Origin: Cladocopium goreaui
Taxonomy: Eukaryota > Sar > Dinophyceae > Suessiales > Symbiodiniaceae
Assembly: GCA_947184155.2 (NCBI GenBank)
Contig: CAMXCT020002001.1
Location: forward strand, 824,501 to 888,500
Direction: 5' to 3'
DNA: 64,000 nt
Part shown: positions 28,632 through 39,130 of the stretch, one piece after another
How positions within the stretch are numbered: position 1 is the stretch's first letter
How the letters are laid out: every line of letters starts with the position of its first letter
Notes under the pieces: generated by a model
What the model was told of the DNA's origin: nothing
The model's input: only the letters and a program-made list of their open reading frames with translations
The model's database searches: none
Made by a program: the position numbers and the translations under genes

Positions 28632-29089
28632 CTGAAAGCTCAAGACTCTCATCCGTAATGTTAGAAACCAGTAAATTGTAAAGATTTTGTTGGAATTCTC
28701 GGATATATATATATATATATTTACCAAATGTGTAACCAACCATATATTCTCATATTTCTCAAAGACTATGTGAGTTATATATATATACACTTTGATAAAT
28801 ACACCATCTCAGAATATATCCCTGACCAAAGGTGTAACCAACCAGCCTCTAAAGCTCTACCAAGTTAGTAGCCGAGGAGTTCTGAGGATGCCCTACAGTA
28901 TCAGCCCACAACACCCCATGTTTGTTTCTGCCATTCATCCATATATATATATATATAACCATACAACTAGGGATAGTTCCACTAAAATATAAGTGGGTTA
29001 TACCAACCATTCTTGTCGCCCCAAACAAATATAGAACATGTTCAGGATGCTACTTTTGCATCTTCTTGTGGGTCGACCTCAACGTGAGC

Positions 29090-29224
29090 TACCCTCTGGT
29101 TATTTAATATAGCTATGGAAAATGGTCCATCTATATGATTTATGGTTATTATGATGACTTACCTACGAAAAAATATCGAAGAATGTTGATTTTCTATAGC
29201 TAGCTATTGAATTACCGAAGGGTG
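29090..29224. repeat. Family-1 hairpin, long interior
   Basis: taccctctggttatttaata ... tattgaattaccgaagggtg. Its minus-strand left end supplies the donor of GX exon 5. Confidence 0.75.
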
Positions 29225-29344
29225 CATACTTTCACGACAGAACTCTGCCGTCCACCAGCCTTGGGTTCTTCGAGCTCACACATGATGCGAATGAGCCGCG
29301 CCTCCAGTCCCGAAAGGCCATTTGGACCGTGCTTGGTATACCCT
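29216..29344 (-). CDS. GX exon 5, both splice sites inside family-1 hairpins
   Basis: Reads GYTKHGPNGLSGLEARLIRI, then MCELEEPKAGGRQ and VKVCTL; 43 codons' worth, phase 2 in and out. The acceptor is the ttaccag|agggta end of the hairpin at 29339-29450, and the donor is the cttcg|gtaatt end of the hairpin at 29090-29224. Without the hairpin donor (using gtgaaa|gtatgc instead) the phase would not match exon 6. Confidence 0.55.
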
Positions 29345-29450
29345 CTGGTAATGTGTTACAGTTTGCTAGTGAAAATGGTCATAGAAATAGTGAATTTTCC
29401 CATGAAAAATGGTGGATCTTTCCATAGTTATGTTAAATTACCAGAGTGTA
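29339..29450. repeat. Family-1 hairpin
   Basis: taccctctggtaatgtgtta ... gttaaattaccagagtgta. Its minus-strand right end supplies the acceptor of GX exon 5. Confidence 0.85.
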
Positions 29451-29993
29451 TCTCCCAAGTGGCTCACGCTTGGATAGTTGACATGTTGAATACAGATGAG
29501 TACAGTATCTCCCCGAAAAAAACTGGATAGTTGTTGGAAAAGTGTGAATTTTCTGAAACTGAAGCAGGAATATCTCAAAATGTGCCCAGTTCATGGACAA
29601 AGAATCCCCATCAAAAGTGCCATCTTTCAAGTTAAAATCACAATGTGTCATCACAAAATCACCATGAAGAAATCATGTCCGGAAGATATTGCTGCCGTTT
29701 CAGTCTCAATTTTGGACACCTTGAAAAAAACTGGTTAGTATATGTATAATTATGTGTGTGTGTCCATTTACATCAAATGATGAAAGTGCAGTACGAAAAT
29801 ATCCATCCACAAGGTTTCCCATGGTTCGTTGTTGGCTTTTTAGCCAGCTTGATGTGTTTTGTCTATCCACCAGTCAATATATCCGCTGGGCTTTTTTTGG
29901 GCCTCAGTCGAGTTCAGGAAGTCATTGTTCTTGTAGGCCTCGAAGCGGTGCTGCCCAATTTTAGATATCCATCGCAAGGTGAAACCAAATAAA

Positions 29994-30122
29994 TATGGAG
30001 GTTTCCTGAAAATGGAGGAGGTACACAAAATGGATGTGTTTTTTTTTCAGGGAAAATCCCATTAACATATATGTAATATATGGATGATTTGGGGGTAGCC
30101 CCATTTTAGGACACCTCCATAT
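29994..30122. repeat. Family-3 inverted repeat
   Basis: tatggaggtttcctgaaaat ... cattttaggacacctccatat. Confidence 0.8.
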
Positions 30123-30440
30123 TTTCCACGTTTCTGAAGTCATGGATACCCAGTCGTCACCATAGGTTGTTAAGCTATACTAAGTCATCTGACGTAGCCG
30201 GGGGTAGCCGCGGTAGCCCTATCTTAGGAAAGCTCCATATAAGTTGTACTAAACTATCCATCCAAGGTAACCCCGATTGTTAAATCATGGGACTCCGTTT
30301 GTTGGTCTTAACCTTTGGGGCAACCGTTATCCAACGCGAGTGGCTATTTAAAAAAATGAACACAAAACATATACATGGTAGAAATCCCATTGGAAAAGCC
30401 AACGAGAACATGAGAAAAGTGTAAAGTTGTTGTTGGGTAC

Positions 30441-30552
30441 ATGTTTTTTTCTGTGTTGCATATCCATCTATGCTTGTCCCATCCAGTCTGGCTCAGCAAA
30501 GCCACTGTTTTTGTTGGTTGAACCACCTCAAGCAGCTGGTACACGCTGCTTT
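30441..30552 (-). CDS. GX exon 4
   Basis: Acceptor acatacttag|aaagca, donor aaacat|gtaccc. It reads SSVYQLLEVVQPTKTVALLS and on to WICNTEKN. Phase 1 in, 2 out. Confidence 0.5.
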
Positions 30553-30969
30553 CTAAGTATGTTGGTTGGTTTATGTTAAAATCATTTAAAATCCATCTAT
30601 ATATATGTCACCATCTATATAACATTATATAACATTATATAACCATCTTCTGTATATTTTTAAGCCTCTAACCGGAGTTATTTCATCATCATTTTACCCA
30701 CCTTAGTTCCCCTAGTGATTTACACCTGGCCGATGAACAGGGGCACCACCTACTGATGATCCAACTGATCTCCCATCAAAATGCCCAGCAAAATACTATC
30801 CTACATCTTAAAATACCAATCACTAACCTGATTTATTTTAAGATGTAAGCTTACAATCATGTTAAGTGATTTAACTGTGATCTAAATGATTTAACCAAAA
30901 TACCAATCATTAACCAATTAAAATACCATCATGTTCCAAGTTAAATCACAGCTGTCATCCCAGTCATAC

Positions 30970-31038
30970 CCCATTTTTCAGTGGTGAAATCATCAAAGCT
31001 CAGCTCCCGCCGTTCCCAACCTTGGGAGGCCTCGGGCC
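30970..31038 (-). CDS. GX exon 3
   Basis: Acceptor cccctctccag|ggcccg, donor atggg|gtatga. Reads PEASQGWERRELSFDDFTTE, phase 1 in, 1 out. Confidence 0.6.
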
Positions 31039-31249
31039 CTGGAGAGGGGCATAGTGGTGATGATGATGATGATGATTATTATTATTATTACTATTGTTAT
31101 TTCTATCATGTGGTTGGAAACTCATATTCATATATATATATATATCATTAGTATTCATCATGCATCATAAATAGCATTTTACAATACTGTATTGTCATGT
31201 ATTGTATATCATGATTCATTATCTATGAACATGGCACAGTTAGCTCTAT

Positions 31250-31314
31250 AATTTACCCACTATATAAAATGGTGATTTTCTATAGCTACGAGTATGTTGA
31301 ATCACCAGCGGGTA
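31250..31314. repeat. Family-1 hairpin fragment
   Basis: Right half only, ending atgttgaatcaccagcgggta. Confidence 0.6.
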
Positions 31315-31401
31315 ATCTATCATGCGGTTGGACAACTCAATTCATAGCTCCAACTGGCTCCCTATAAATCAAAGGGAAAATGGACACCCTTAGTTCCGAA
31401 C

Positions 31402-31597
31402 CGCGACATCTCCTAACCTTGGAATTCCGTGAAATCTGCTGCTTAAGCCATCCGCTTTGGATTGTGCATTTTTTGTGCCAAAAAGCCCCCCAGTTTTGTT
31501 GCGTAAACTGCACATCCAACCTTCGGATCACTCGCTCTGTGATGGCTAACTCGGAGACCCTCCAGTCGAACATGGCCCAAGAAAACCCCAAGCCAAA
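31402..31597 (-). CDS. GX exon 2
   Basis: Acceptor atgaactcag|tttggc, donor cgcg|gttcgg (an alternative is ccaag|gttagg). It reads FGLGFSWAMFDWRVSELAIT and on to NSKVRRCR; 65 codons plus one base. The strongest single island by composition in this stretch. Confidence 0.55.
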
Positions 31598-31647
31598 CTG
31601 AGTTCATTGCCACGTTTCATAAAACATCGGAGAATCACGCCCCCCAC

Positions 31648-31752
31648 ATGTTTTTGTTGTTTGAGCCCTGTTGATCTCTGTTGAACTGTTGGAACCTCCA
31701 TGGCGTCAGTCGTGTGTTCCGACATCCTCGCCTGACCAACACTGGTTACCTC
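31648..31752 (-). CDS. GX exon 1 (of the visible part)
   Basis: Acceptor ccgtctccag|gaggta, donor aaacat|gtgggg, phase 0 in and out. It reads EVTSVGQARMSEHTTD..., 35 codons. The donor is not strong. Confidence 0.45.
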
Positions 31753-31812
31753 CTGGAGACGGAGTAAAAGGAGGACACAGACTTTGGACCGCTCCAGTGG
31801 TGATAAACCAAG

Positions 31813-31880
31813 TACCCTCCTATTAGAATATTTCAATGGGCCATCTATACCATGGCTATGTTAGTCATAACCAGAGGGTA
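31813..31880. repeat. Family-1 hairpin, internally deleted
   Basis: taccctcctattag ... ggctatgttagtcataaccagagggta. Confidence 0.7.
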
Positions 31881-32422
31881 TATCAAAATTGCCAATTTAT
31901 CATCCATCTGGGTAAATTGTAATAATTCACTAACCTGAATAGTTCGGCCATTCAAGGGAATGAGTTCCCTAAAATAAACCATGATTCCAGGCTTCGGAAG
32001 AACAGGCTTCGGCCGTGATGAAATTGACCCAGATTTATAGATCAGTGACCGTCATGGAAACTGGTGATATTCCATAGCTAGGAAGTAATATGGTAAACCC
32101 AAAAATAAACCATATCAATTAACAAAGCATTTGGGGGTGATTTTACATCATCCTAGATTCTTAGATAGGAGTATTATTGATGGTACAAACCAAGATTAGG
32201 GATGGTTCTTCATTTTGGGTTTACTCCATTACCACCAAATAGTGGGTTAAATATTTCATAAATAGAATTTTACATGACGATTGTTCTTGATTACCGGAGG
32301 GTAAGCCATATCTAACTGGGATATTCCATCTGAGGATCCCAATTAATGGGATGCAATGGAGATACAGTTTGGAATTTCTTGAGATTTGATGGGATACAGC
32401 CTATGATAGTTTTAACATGGCT

Positions 32423-32516
32423 TACCCTCTGGTAATTTGTTACATAGCTATTGAAATTGGCCATAGACAGTTCGTGGATTTACCCATCAAAAATGGTGGA
32501 TCTTTACAAGAGGGTA
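32423..32516. repeat. Family-1 hairpin, right stem lost
   Basis: taccctctggtaatttgtta ... ggtggatctttacaagagggta. The inner right arm is deleted. Confidence 0.75.
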
Positions 32517-32751
32517 ATATGTTTTAACCAGCAACCAAAAAGCTGGTTAGTTAGGTTTGAATATTCCAGTTCTTCTGATTCCATTGGTTTCCAAACTTCA
32601 CCAGCAATCTATCTGGCGGAATTATGACAGTTCTACAAGCTGAAACAAAGTGAGTTAAAGAATGAATCTCCTGGAATAAAACGTCATCCGGGCAAATCAC
32701 AATATTTCAGAAACTGGAAATCATCTTTGGCTGAGTTATCATGATGATCAC

Positions 32752-32904
32752 GTTTCCAATCAAAATAAGCAACAATATGAACTTGGTGTCCTCAAACGCA
32801 AGCAATCCCCATTCGCCATCTTTCTCCACACAGAAGCCACACAGAAGTTGGCAACCGCTCGAGGTTTTTCCATGGCGCCAAAAAGAGCCAGAAGCCAGAC
32901 CCTT
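32752..32904 (-). CDS. Coding island, frame ambiguous
   Basis: After acceptor cgccgtag|aagggt, all three minus frames are open for over 35 codons. One reads SGSFWRHGKTSSGCQLLCGF then CVEKDGEWGLLAFEDTKF, which looks most protein-like and is phase-compatible with GX exon 1 through donor ggaaac|gtgatc. Another frame, through ttgc|gtttga, is also compatible. Probably an exon of the same gene. Confidence 0.4.
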
Positions 32905-32957
32905 CTACGGCGCATTAACCAACTAGTGGTATCTGTCAAGATCTTCCCATAGTTGAC

Positions 32958-33046
32958 GCTTCAATCCAGACTTGTCTTCAGACGATGAAGACTCGCGGAT
33001 TGAATTCTTCAAACGGTCAAACGGCTCAACTGGCTCTATCTTCAAC
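32958..33046 (-). CDS. Coding island (exon)
   Basis: Acceptor gaattttttag|gttgaa, donor gaagc|gtcaac. Reads LKIEPVEPFDRLKNSIRESS, then SSEDKSGLK. It joins in frame to the next island upstream (33238-33334). Confidence 0.6.
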
Positions 33047-33117
33047 CTAAAAAATTCTCATGTGGATACGTGTGGCTTTTAAAATCTCAAAAAAATCTCT
33101 AATTCCCAGTTGAACTT

Positions 33118-33225
33118 TACCCTCTGGTAATTTAACATAGCTATTGAAAATGGCCATAGAAATAGTGAGTTTTCCCATTAAAAATGGTGATTTTCCATAG
33201 CTATGTTAGTTTAAACCAGAGGGTA
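33118..33225. repeat. Family-1 hairpin
   Basis: taccctctggtaatttaaca ... gctatgttagtttaaaccagagggta; almost fully palindromic stems. Confidence 0.9.
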
Positions 33226-33237
33226 GATTGTTTTCAC

Positions 33238-33334
33238 CCGTTTTCCGCCCAGTTTGGGGGATCTCCAGAACGCCCCCGAGCCATCCCCGGGGTATCCTCC
33301 TCCAGGGGACGCTTACTCATGACCTCTGCTTGCG
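33238..33334 (-). CDS. Coding island (exon)
   Basis: Acceptor tcccctggag|cgcaag, donor aacgg|gtgaaa. Reads QAEVMSKRPLEEDTPGMARG, then RSGDPPNWAENG. The donor lies 12 bp before a family-1 hairpin, the same spacing as at 24607. Confidence 0.55.
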
Positions 33335-33683
33335 CTCCAGGGGACCCCGGGGACGGTGGTGTGGTTGGACGGTGCCGTTTGTTTCATCGTGTGCCACCAG
33401 GATGCTTCACGGTTGTGAAGGATGATATGACATTGACATATATGTTTGATATTATATATATATACCCAAGAATATGATTTACTTCATATTTAATTATGTC
33501 CAAGTTGCTAGGGTTTCCAAGACTATAGCACAGAGCTGGTTTCATGGAGGTTTCCGAAGTCAAGGGGCCAAGGGGGTACCCCCTTGACATCATCCAAGTC
33601 ATTAAACCATTTTAGTGAATTGAAACCCACGGTGACTCGGGGATCCCCTATTTTAAGACACCCCATCATAGCTTTCTCCCTAC

Positions 33684-33756
33684 TAGTCGGACTTCTCAGA
33701 TACGCAGACTTCCAACCTTTCTCGGACCTCTACAAAACTTCGGGTCCTCTCAACGA
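33684..33756 (-). CDS. Coding island (exon)
   Basis: Acceptor tgcatgaatag|tcgttg, possible donor gacta|gtaggg. Reads VERTRSFVEVRERLEVCVSE. Not stitched to neighbours. Confidence 0.45.
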
Positions 33757-33897
33757 CTATTCATGCACTCAAAAAGTGACACTTCATTCCTCTCTGGTGA
33801 TCTCACATATGACCATAAACATCCATAAACGCACCATCCCCCAGGAAAATCACAATTTTTATAGGTGGTATGTTTACCATTCCCAGTCATGGGTTGG

Positions 33898-34018
33898 TTT
33901 TACTGGTAAACATACAAAAAACATACAAAAAACGATCGAAAATCACCATCTATTGAATAGGTAAATAATCTATAAATGGGCCATATGTTCCATAGCTATG
34001 TCAAATTACTGAAGGGTA
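33898..34018. repeat. Family-1 hairpin, partly duplicated left arm
   Basis: ttttactggtaaacatacaa, with acatacaaaaa repeated, ... ctatgtcaaattactgaagggta. Confidence 0.7.
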
Positions 34019-34093
34019 GACCGCCTGACTTGGATTCAAACAAAAAAAAACATCACACAGAGCCGCCAGTGTTTCAAGGATGGTAGATATAGA

Positions 34094-34198
34094 TACCCTC
34101 TGGTAATTTAACAGTTTGCTATGGAAAATCACCAGGTTTCTATAGGTAAATCAACTATTTCTATGGAAATTTTCAATAGCAAAGTGGTAAATGTTAAC
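34094..34198. repeat. Family-1 hairpin, right terminus lost
   Basis: taccctctggtaatttaacagtttgctatgg ... caatagcaaagtggtaaatg. Both arms carry the gtttgc variant. Confidence 0.75.
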
Positions 34199-34217
34199 AG
34201 TGATTCACAATGGTTAA

Positions 34218-34329
34218 CTGCTTGGTGTTTGAGCCCACCCCTCTGAAAAAGGATGGACGAATCGTCAGTTGGGATGATGACATTCCCAACTGGAAAGTCA
34301 TAAACTTCGTGTTCCAAAGCACCAACCAG
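34218..34329. repeat. Family-2 hairpin
   Basis: ctgcttggtgtttgagcc ... gttccaaagcaccaaccag. Both arms share the tgtttg / caaagca change. Confidence 0.8.
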
Positions 34330-34420
34330 TTATTAGTTATATGATCATATAACCATTATTTAAGCACTAGCCACACTATATCCACCAACCACCAACCAGA
34401 TAATGTTCCAAAGCACCAAC

Positions 34421-34538
34421 CAGATCATGTGTTCCAGATCTGTTCCAGGTTTCCATAACTCTTCGTCTATGACTTGGGCTTGCTATACCAGTCCCTTGGC
34501 ATCTTGTTGGAATCAAGTTGGCTCCCCTACGATTCCCA
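34421..34538 (-). CDS. Coding island ending at a family-2 terminus
   Basis: Acceptor catctgtcag|tgggaa, donor gatctg|gttggtgc. Reads GNRRGANLIPTRCQGTGIAS, then PSHRRRVMETWNRSGTHDL. The donor is the CTG|GTTGG start of family-2-like sequence. Confidence 0.5.
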
Positions 34539-34784
34539 CTGACAGATGACGATCCAGTCAGTAACTCGTCAGTAACCATATACTTATAACTCATTTATAT
34601 ACGGAAAAAGCTCGAATACTCACTGCCACCAGGTTACAGTATATCTGTCTTTGTAAAAATACCCTGTTTTTCTGATTCCATTAATCATCATTAATCCCTG
34701 CCCCTAAAAAAACATTACCCCCAAAACGAAACCATGGGACATCTTGGGACCTACTGACACCACTGGGCTCCATCCCCACTCCAC

Positions 34785-34869
34785 CTGAACCGTAGCAGCA
34801 AAAGGAATAGCAGCTAGACGCACTGAGAGCCAGCGAACCACGTCAAACATGGCACGGTTCGGGGGAAAT
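34785..34869 (-). CDS. Coding island (exon)
   Basis: Acceptor tttcatgag|atttcc, donor ggttcag|gtggag. Reads FPPNRAMFDVVRWLSVRLAA, then IPFAATVQ. Confidence 0.55.
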
Positions 34870-35113
34870 CTCATGAAAGTTGGAAAAAACCATAGGAAAA
34901 CCATTTTGGAAATCAGCGGGAAATCCCACTGATTAAGAAAAATCGTAAAATCTGTGAGCAGGACATGTTCACTTGCCATCTTTGATTGCCGGAGGGTAAT
35001 CATATTACAACAGTTGCACGTGGGATGGGCCACTGTGGGCCACTGTGGATCAAAAAGTTTTTGACCCATCGGACACCCTAAGATTTTGCTTATCTTTCAT
35101 CCTGAATCAGTAT

Positions 35114-35228
35114 TACCATCTGGTTATGACTAAGTTAGCCATGGAAAATCACCATGCTATTTATAGGTAAACCATCTATTTCTATGGGCCATCTATACCA
35201 TGGCTATGTTAGTCATAACCAGAGGGTA
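35114..35228. repeat. Family-1 hairpin, ggttatgacta arm variant
   Basis: taccatctggttatgactaa ... gttagtcataaccagagggta; both arms share the variant. Confidence 0.85.
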
Positions 35229-35802
35229 ACCAATTTCAATGCTATCCCCTTCTGTCTTCGGAGTACCCAATTTTGACCCATCGCCATAACCCCCCTATCA
35301 TCTCAAGTGAAACGGCGGCCGAAGAAATGTTTGTTGTTACTTCTGTCCCATGTTCTAGTTTATAATAGTTTATACCATCTTATGCCCTGCTGTAAACGTT
35401 TACATGTGGAAAACCCACCATTCGTAGATCATTTTGGGAAACCAATGGAAACCATGCGTTTTTTCCACATCTTTTTGTATGTTGACCCTAGGATAGATAC
35501 CAAACATCCAAGGACTATATTTCCTTTAAAAAAACTTAGATGAACCCGAGGAAAATGTAGGTTGTTTCCATTCATGGACATAACAATTGATATCATAATT
35601 TCCGTGATCATATTATCATGTAAAATATTGATATCATATAAAGATCACGGAAATTATGATTTCCGTGAATGATATCATAAGATCCATGATGGTTGTTGAT
35701 AAATTCCAAGCATGTATATCTTTATATGTCATATTTGGTGATTTTCGAAATTTCTCAGTTGGTGAAAATCATCCATATGATCATATGGAAACGAGTTGAA
35801 GA

Positions 35803-35915
35803 TACCCTCCGGTAAACGTTTACGTAACTAATTATGGAAAATCACCATGTTTAATGGGTAAATCCACTATTTCTATCGCCATGTTCAATAGCTATTTTGA
35901 CATAACCAGAGGGTA
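35803..35915. repeat. Family-1 hairpin, mixed arms
   Basis: taccctccggtaaacgtttac on the left, gacataaccagagggta on the right. Confidence 0.8.
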
Positions 35916-36047
35916 TGTAGCACCAAAAAATGCGCTTGGTCAACGCTGAGCAAAATCTGTGGCTTCATGGCTTCATGGGTCCTCAAAATTTGACGATCCA
36001 ATGTCATGGCTATATCCCAACAACAGCAATTATCCCAACAACAAATA

Positions 36048-36155
36048 TACTCTGGTAAACTAACATAGCTATGGAAAATCACCATCTTTAATTGGAAAAA
36101 AAAAAACTATAGATGGTCCATTTTCAATAGCTATGTGTGTCATTACCAGAGGGTA
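36048..36155. repeat. Family-1 hairpin
   Basis: tactctggtaaactaacata ... ctatgtgtgtcattaccagagggta. Confidence 0.85.
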
Positions 36156-37008
36156 AATCAGTAAATGATCCCAACAACATATCCAACAGCCTTCACCCAA
36201 CACTTTTCTCGCGCAACGACTTTCGATCGTCACCTGCACCGTTGGAATCCTGCAGGAGGCAAGGTGGGACAGCAGGAACATTTCGGATGGAAAGACACAA
36301 AATTGGAGCCTAAACCGACAGAACTCATTCAAAGATATATTTTGACCTTGTTCTTCAAGAATTCTTAAACAATGGATATCTAATTGGATATACTTATGAT
36401 ATCTAAATTTATGAAGAACTATTGCAGCGCAAATGGCATGGAAGCAAGAAACAACAAAGATAGTGGATCTCAAAGCACCCAAAGATATGCAAACCTCTGT
36501 TTTTCATCCACGAAAAAAATAGGATAATTTGGCCAGAAAAAATGGCCATAGAAGCGGTCATTTTCCATATGCCCATGCATTTTCGTCACCCAGAATTTTC
36601 ACATGTTGGGATTCTGCTCATTAGATGTGCATCCCAGTTGGTAAATGGTTTGGGATGTATACATATATATATATTTAGATAACCCACAGAAGTGTGGATG
36701 TACTTCAATATAAATGTGTATATTACATATATATATATTATGTATTATATATATATATATATATTTCTTTTATATATATATATATATTTCTTTTATATAT
36801 ATATATATTTCTTATATATATATATATTTCTTATATATATATATACATAGATAGATATATATACATACTGAACTGTTTGCCTGGAATGCAACCTCAATGA
36901 TCCTCTATGATGCCTAAAGGTTATTCACTGGAGTTGGTGATTTCTCAGCACCAACTCAGGTATGACTGCTATTGCCCTTTAGAAGTGAAGCCAATTCACA
37001 TTTAATCG
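36156..37008. other. No gene supported; contains AT microsatellite
   Basis: Unique AT-rich DNA plus tatatatatttcttttatat repeats at 36659-36866. A short plus-strand frame near 36165-36368 is not convincing. Confidence 0.4.
36659..36866. repeat. AT microsatellite with phased tttctt
   Basis: Blocks of tatatatata separated by atttcttttat at about 27-bp spacing. Confidence 0.9.
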
Positions 37009-37094
37009 CCGGTAAACATAAAAAAAATATTGAAAAGGGCAATTTTTTTATGGGAAAACTCACTATAAATGACCATGTTCAATAGCTATGTTAG
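37009..37094. repeat. Family-1 hairpin fragment abutting the next copy
   Basis: cgccggtaaacataaaa ... caatagctatgttag, joined directly to a full copy at 37095. Confidence 0.65.
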
Positions 37095-37206
37095 TACCCT
37101 CTGGTAATTTGTTGCATAGCTATGGAAAATGGTCATAGGAATAGTGGACTTTCCCATGAAAAATGGCGGATCTTTCCATAATTACGTAAACGTTTACCAG
37201 AGGGTA
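37095..37206. repeat. Family-1 hairpin
   Basis: taccctctggtaatttgttg ... ttacgtaaacgtttaccagagggta. Confidence 0.85.
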
Positions 37207-37420
37207 ATCTAGTAATCGCTAACTTATGCTGATTTATCTTGCAAGAATTCCATTTCCTTTGCCTAGAACAGCTAAAGTCATGTTATCCCTCCTACTTGGG
37301 GGGGTGCGGGGTGCAGTTTGGGGTAGTTCATGGGTACAACCATCGGTATAAACCCACCTTCGTTGGGATCTAACCCCCCTTCGTAAGTGTAACTGCCACC
37401 CCCAAGATTTACAGCAAGCC

Positions 37421-37587
37421 TGAGCCACCCCTCTGAAAAATATGAGTTCGTCAGTTGGGAGGATTCATATTTTTTTAAAAAATGGATTCTTTTAGAATAA
37501 TCATCCCAATATATGGATTTTTTTTGGAACATATTCTTCCCAATATATGGATTTGTTTTAAAAAAAATGTTCCAAACCACCAACCAG
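37421..37587. repeat. Family-2 hairpin, expanded interior
   Basis: Right end ttccaaaccaccaaccag. The interior holds a tandem caatatatggatttttt duplication. Confidence 0.75.
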
Positions 37588-37770
37588 TTAAGAACTATGT
37601 CTGCTATAGTCCACAGCCCTCAAATGATTGGTCAATCATTTAGGGCCTAGTTTTTTTTTGAAAATGATTCACGATCATAACAAGCCTCCCAACGCCAACG
37701 TGCTTCCCCGCTCCAAAAAAAGAGCGCCTAACCTAAGACATCCATCCTTCCAAGACTGTTTCAACAGAGA

Positions 37771-37874
37771 TACCCTCTGGTAAACTAACATAACTATGGA
37801 AAATCACCATTTTTAATGGGAAAATCCACAATAAATGGTCATTTTCAATAGCTATGTTAAATTACCAGAGGGTA
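37771..37874. repeat. Family-1 hairpin, mixed arms
   Basis: taccctctggtaaactaac on the left, gttaaattaccagagggta on the right. Confidence 0.9.
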
Positions 37875-38097
37875 TGAGATATGTTTCTCCATTGTTCATC
37901 AGTTTTTATCAGTCACCAAGGACCAAGGTTATCTATAGCATTTCAGCCCTGGAAAGGGTCAGTTTTTTCGGGAAAGATCTCAATCCTCCATCCACAACTG
38001 GATCCCACGTTACCCAAAGCTAAGGTCTAGATCTTATTCATCTGAGTAAATCTGAATAAAATCTGATTGATTCATTTGATTCTGATTTTTTTTTCTC

Positions 38098-38182
38098 ACT
38101 TTGGGTGTTCCGAACGAAGATCGTCTCAAATCTTCCCTCTGCAAACCCAGAATTCGCCTCACGTGAGTCGAGCCAAAGGCTC
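38098..38182 (-). CDS. Possible coding island
   Basis: Acceptor gataagcag|gagcct. Reads SLWLDSREANSGFAEGRFET, then IFVRNTQSE. The donor is not identified and a second frame is open. Confidence 0.3.
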
Positions 38183-38239
38183 CTGCTTATCCCAAAGGGC
38201 GATGGACCCCGAGCGCCAAAGGACGATCATCCAATAAAT

Positions 38240-38365
38240 TGGGGCTTTCCATAGCCATGGGGGAACCCCTAAATCATCATCCATTTTTGGCAATGGGATT
38301 TTCCCATGGAAAATCCCAAAAAAACACCTTTTTAAGGGATACCCCCATTTAAGGAAACCCCCAAA
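38240..38365. repeat. Family-3 inverted repeat
   Basis: ccatgggggaacccctaaat ... tttaaggaaacccccaaat. Confidence 0.6.
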
Positions 38366-39130
38366 TAGCTAATGGCAGTTTTGGAGCCCGATCGTTGATG
38401 TTCCCAGCCCGGGAAGCGCAAGTGGTGCTCGGGCAAAAATAAGCATCGTTTGGGGGTCGTCAAGTGTCAAAAGACATCATGCCGAGAGTATCCAAGAGTC
38501 AGGTTTGAAGACCTTAAAATAAGATCTATGAGATATCTACTTTTCAAAACTCACGTAGCACCTAAAGTACACGAAACAAATGAAATGAACATATGAAATT
38601 CCACTGGGTACCCGCCCCAACAGATTTCATGTATTGGTACGGGGGATCTTTCCTTGAAAGGGGTCACGGTGTTTCTGAGTGACGGGGTGCCCCAAAAAAA
38701 CATGGTTGAATGGTCGAGATCATCATTTTCTCGTGGTTCACTGTAGAGTAGTGGTCAGCAAATGATGTAAATCCATAACTGAGCCATCAAAAATACCCTG
38801 ATCCCATCCTGTTATACTGGTTGACCAATATGTTATCCTATCATCGGCTATAATGATCCTGAATAAGCAAGGGCAGTTAACACCCCCCTACATTGACCAA
38901 TCAACCATTAATCAATCATCAACCAATCATCAGTTCTCAACTTATCCCCTGTTTGGTGGTTAAACAAATATGTTTTATAGTTGATTTCGGATAGAATAGC
39001 CAACCATCCCCGCTATGTAATCACCATTATATACAACTGCAGAATGCCGATATTATATTGCGGCTATAAAACATAATTGGTTGCACAGTTGCATGAAATT
39101 CCTATCATGTGTCTTCTCGTGGATATAACT
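38366..39130. other. No gene confidently supported
   Basis: A GC-richer patch at 38395-38450 has open minus frames (for example NDAYFCPSTTCASRAGNIND) but no clear splice sites. The rest is AT-rich. Confidence 0.35.

Larger units (their letters stand above)
19284..31752 (-). other. Spliced gene model GX, 17 exons, 575 codons including stop
   Basis: Seventeen short minus-strand coding islands between 31752 and 19284 can be joined at GT-AG sites into one continuous frame. Exon lengths in order are 105, 196, 69, 112, 129, 61, 73, 129, 77, 54, 33, 101, 152, 71, 102, 138 and 123 bp, total 1725, ending in TAG. The islands are GC-richer than their surroundings and lie between hairpin repeats. I do not recognise the protein. 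It has no clear signal peptide or membrane segment, and it contains FEVMFFGSARAKPRDQYEV, which faintly recalls the first strand of Rossmann-fold LOG/lysine-decarboxylase-like proteins, though the glycine-rich PGGxGT motif of that family was not found. The first listed exon is probably not the real first exon. Some splice sites were chosen among alternatives to keep the frame, so individual junctions may be wrong by a few codons. Confidence 0.55.

Noticed and set aside
37230-37440. GC-richer patch with open minus frames
   Set aside because: Composition is dominated by ggggggtgcggggtgc-type runs and a family-2 terminus; no splice pair found.
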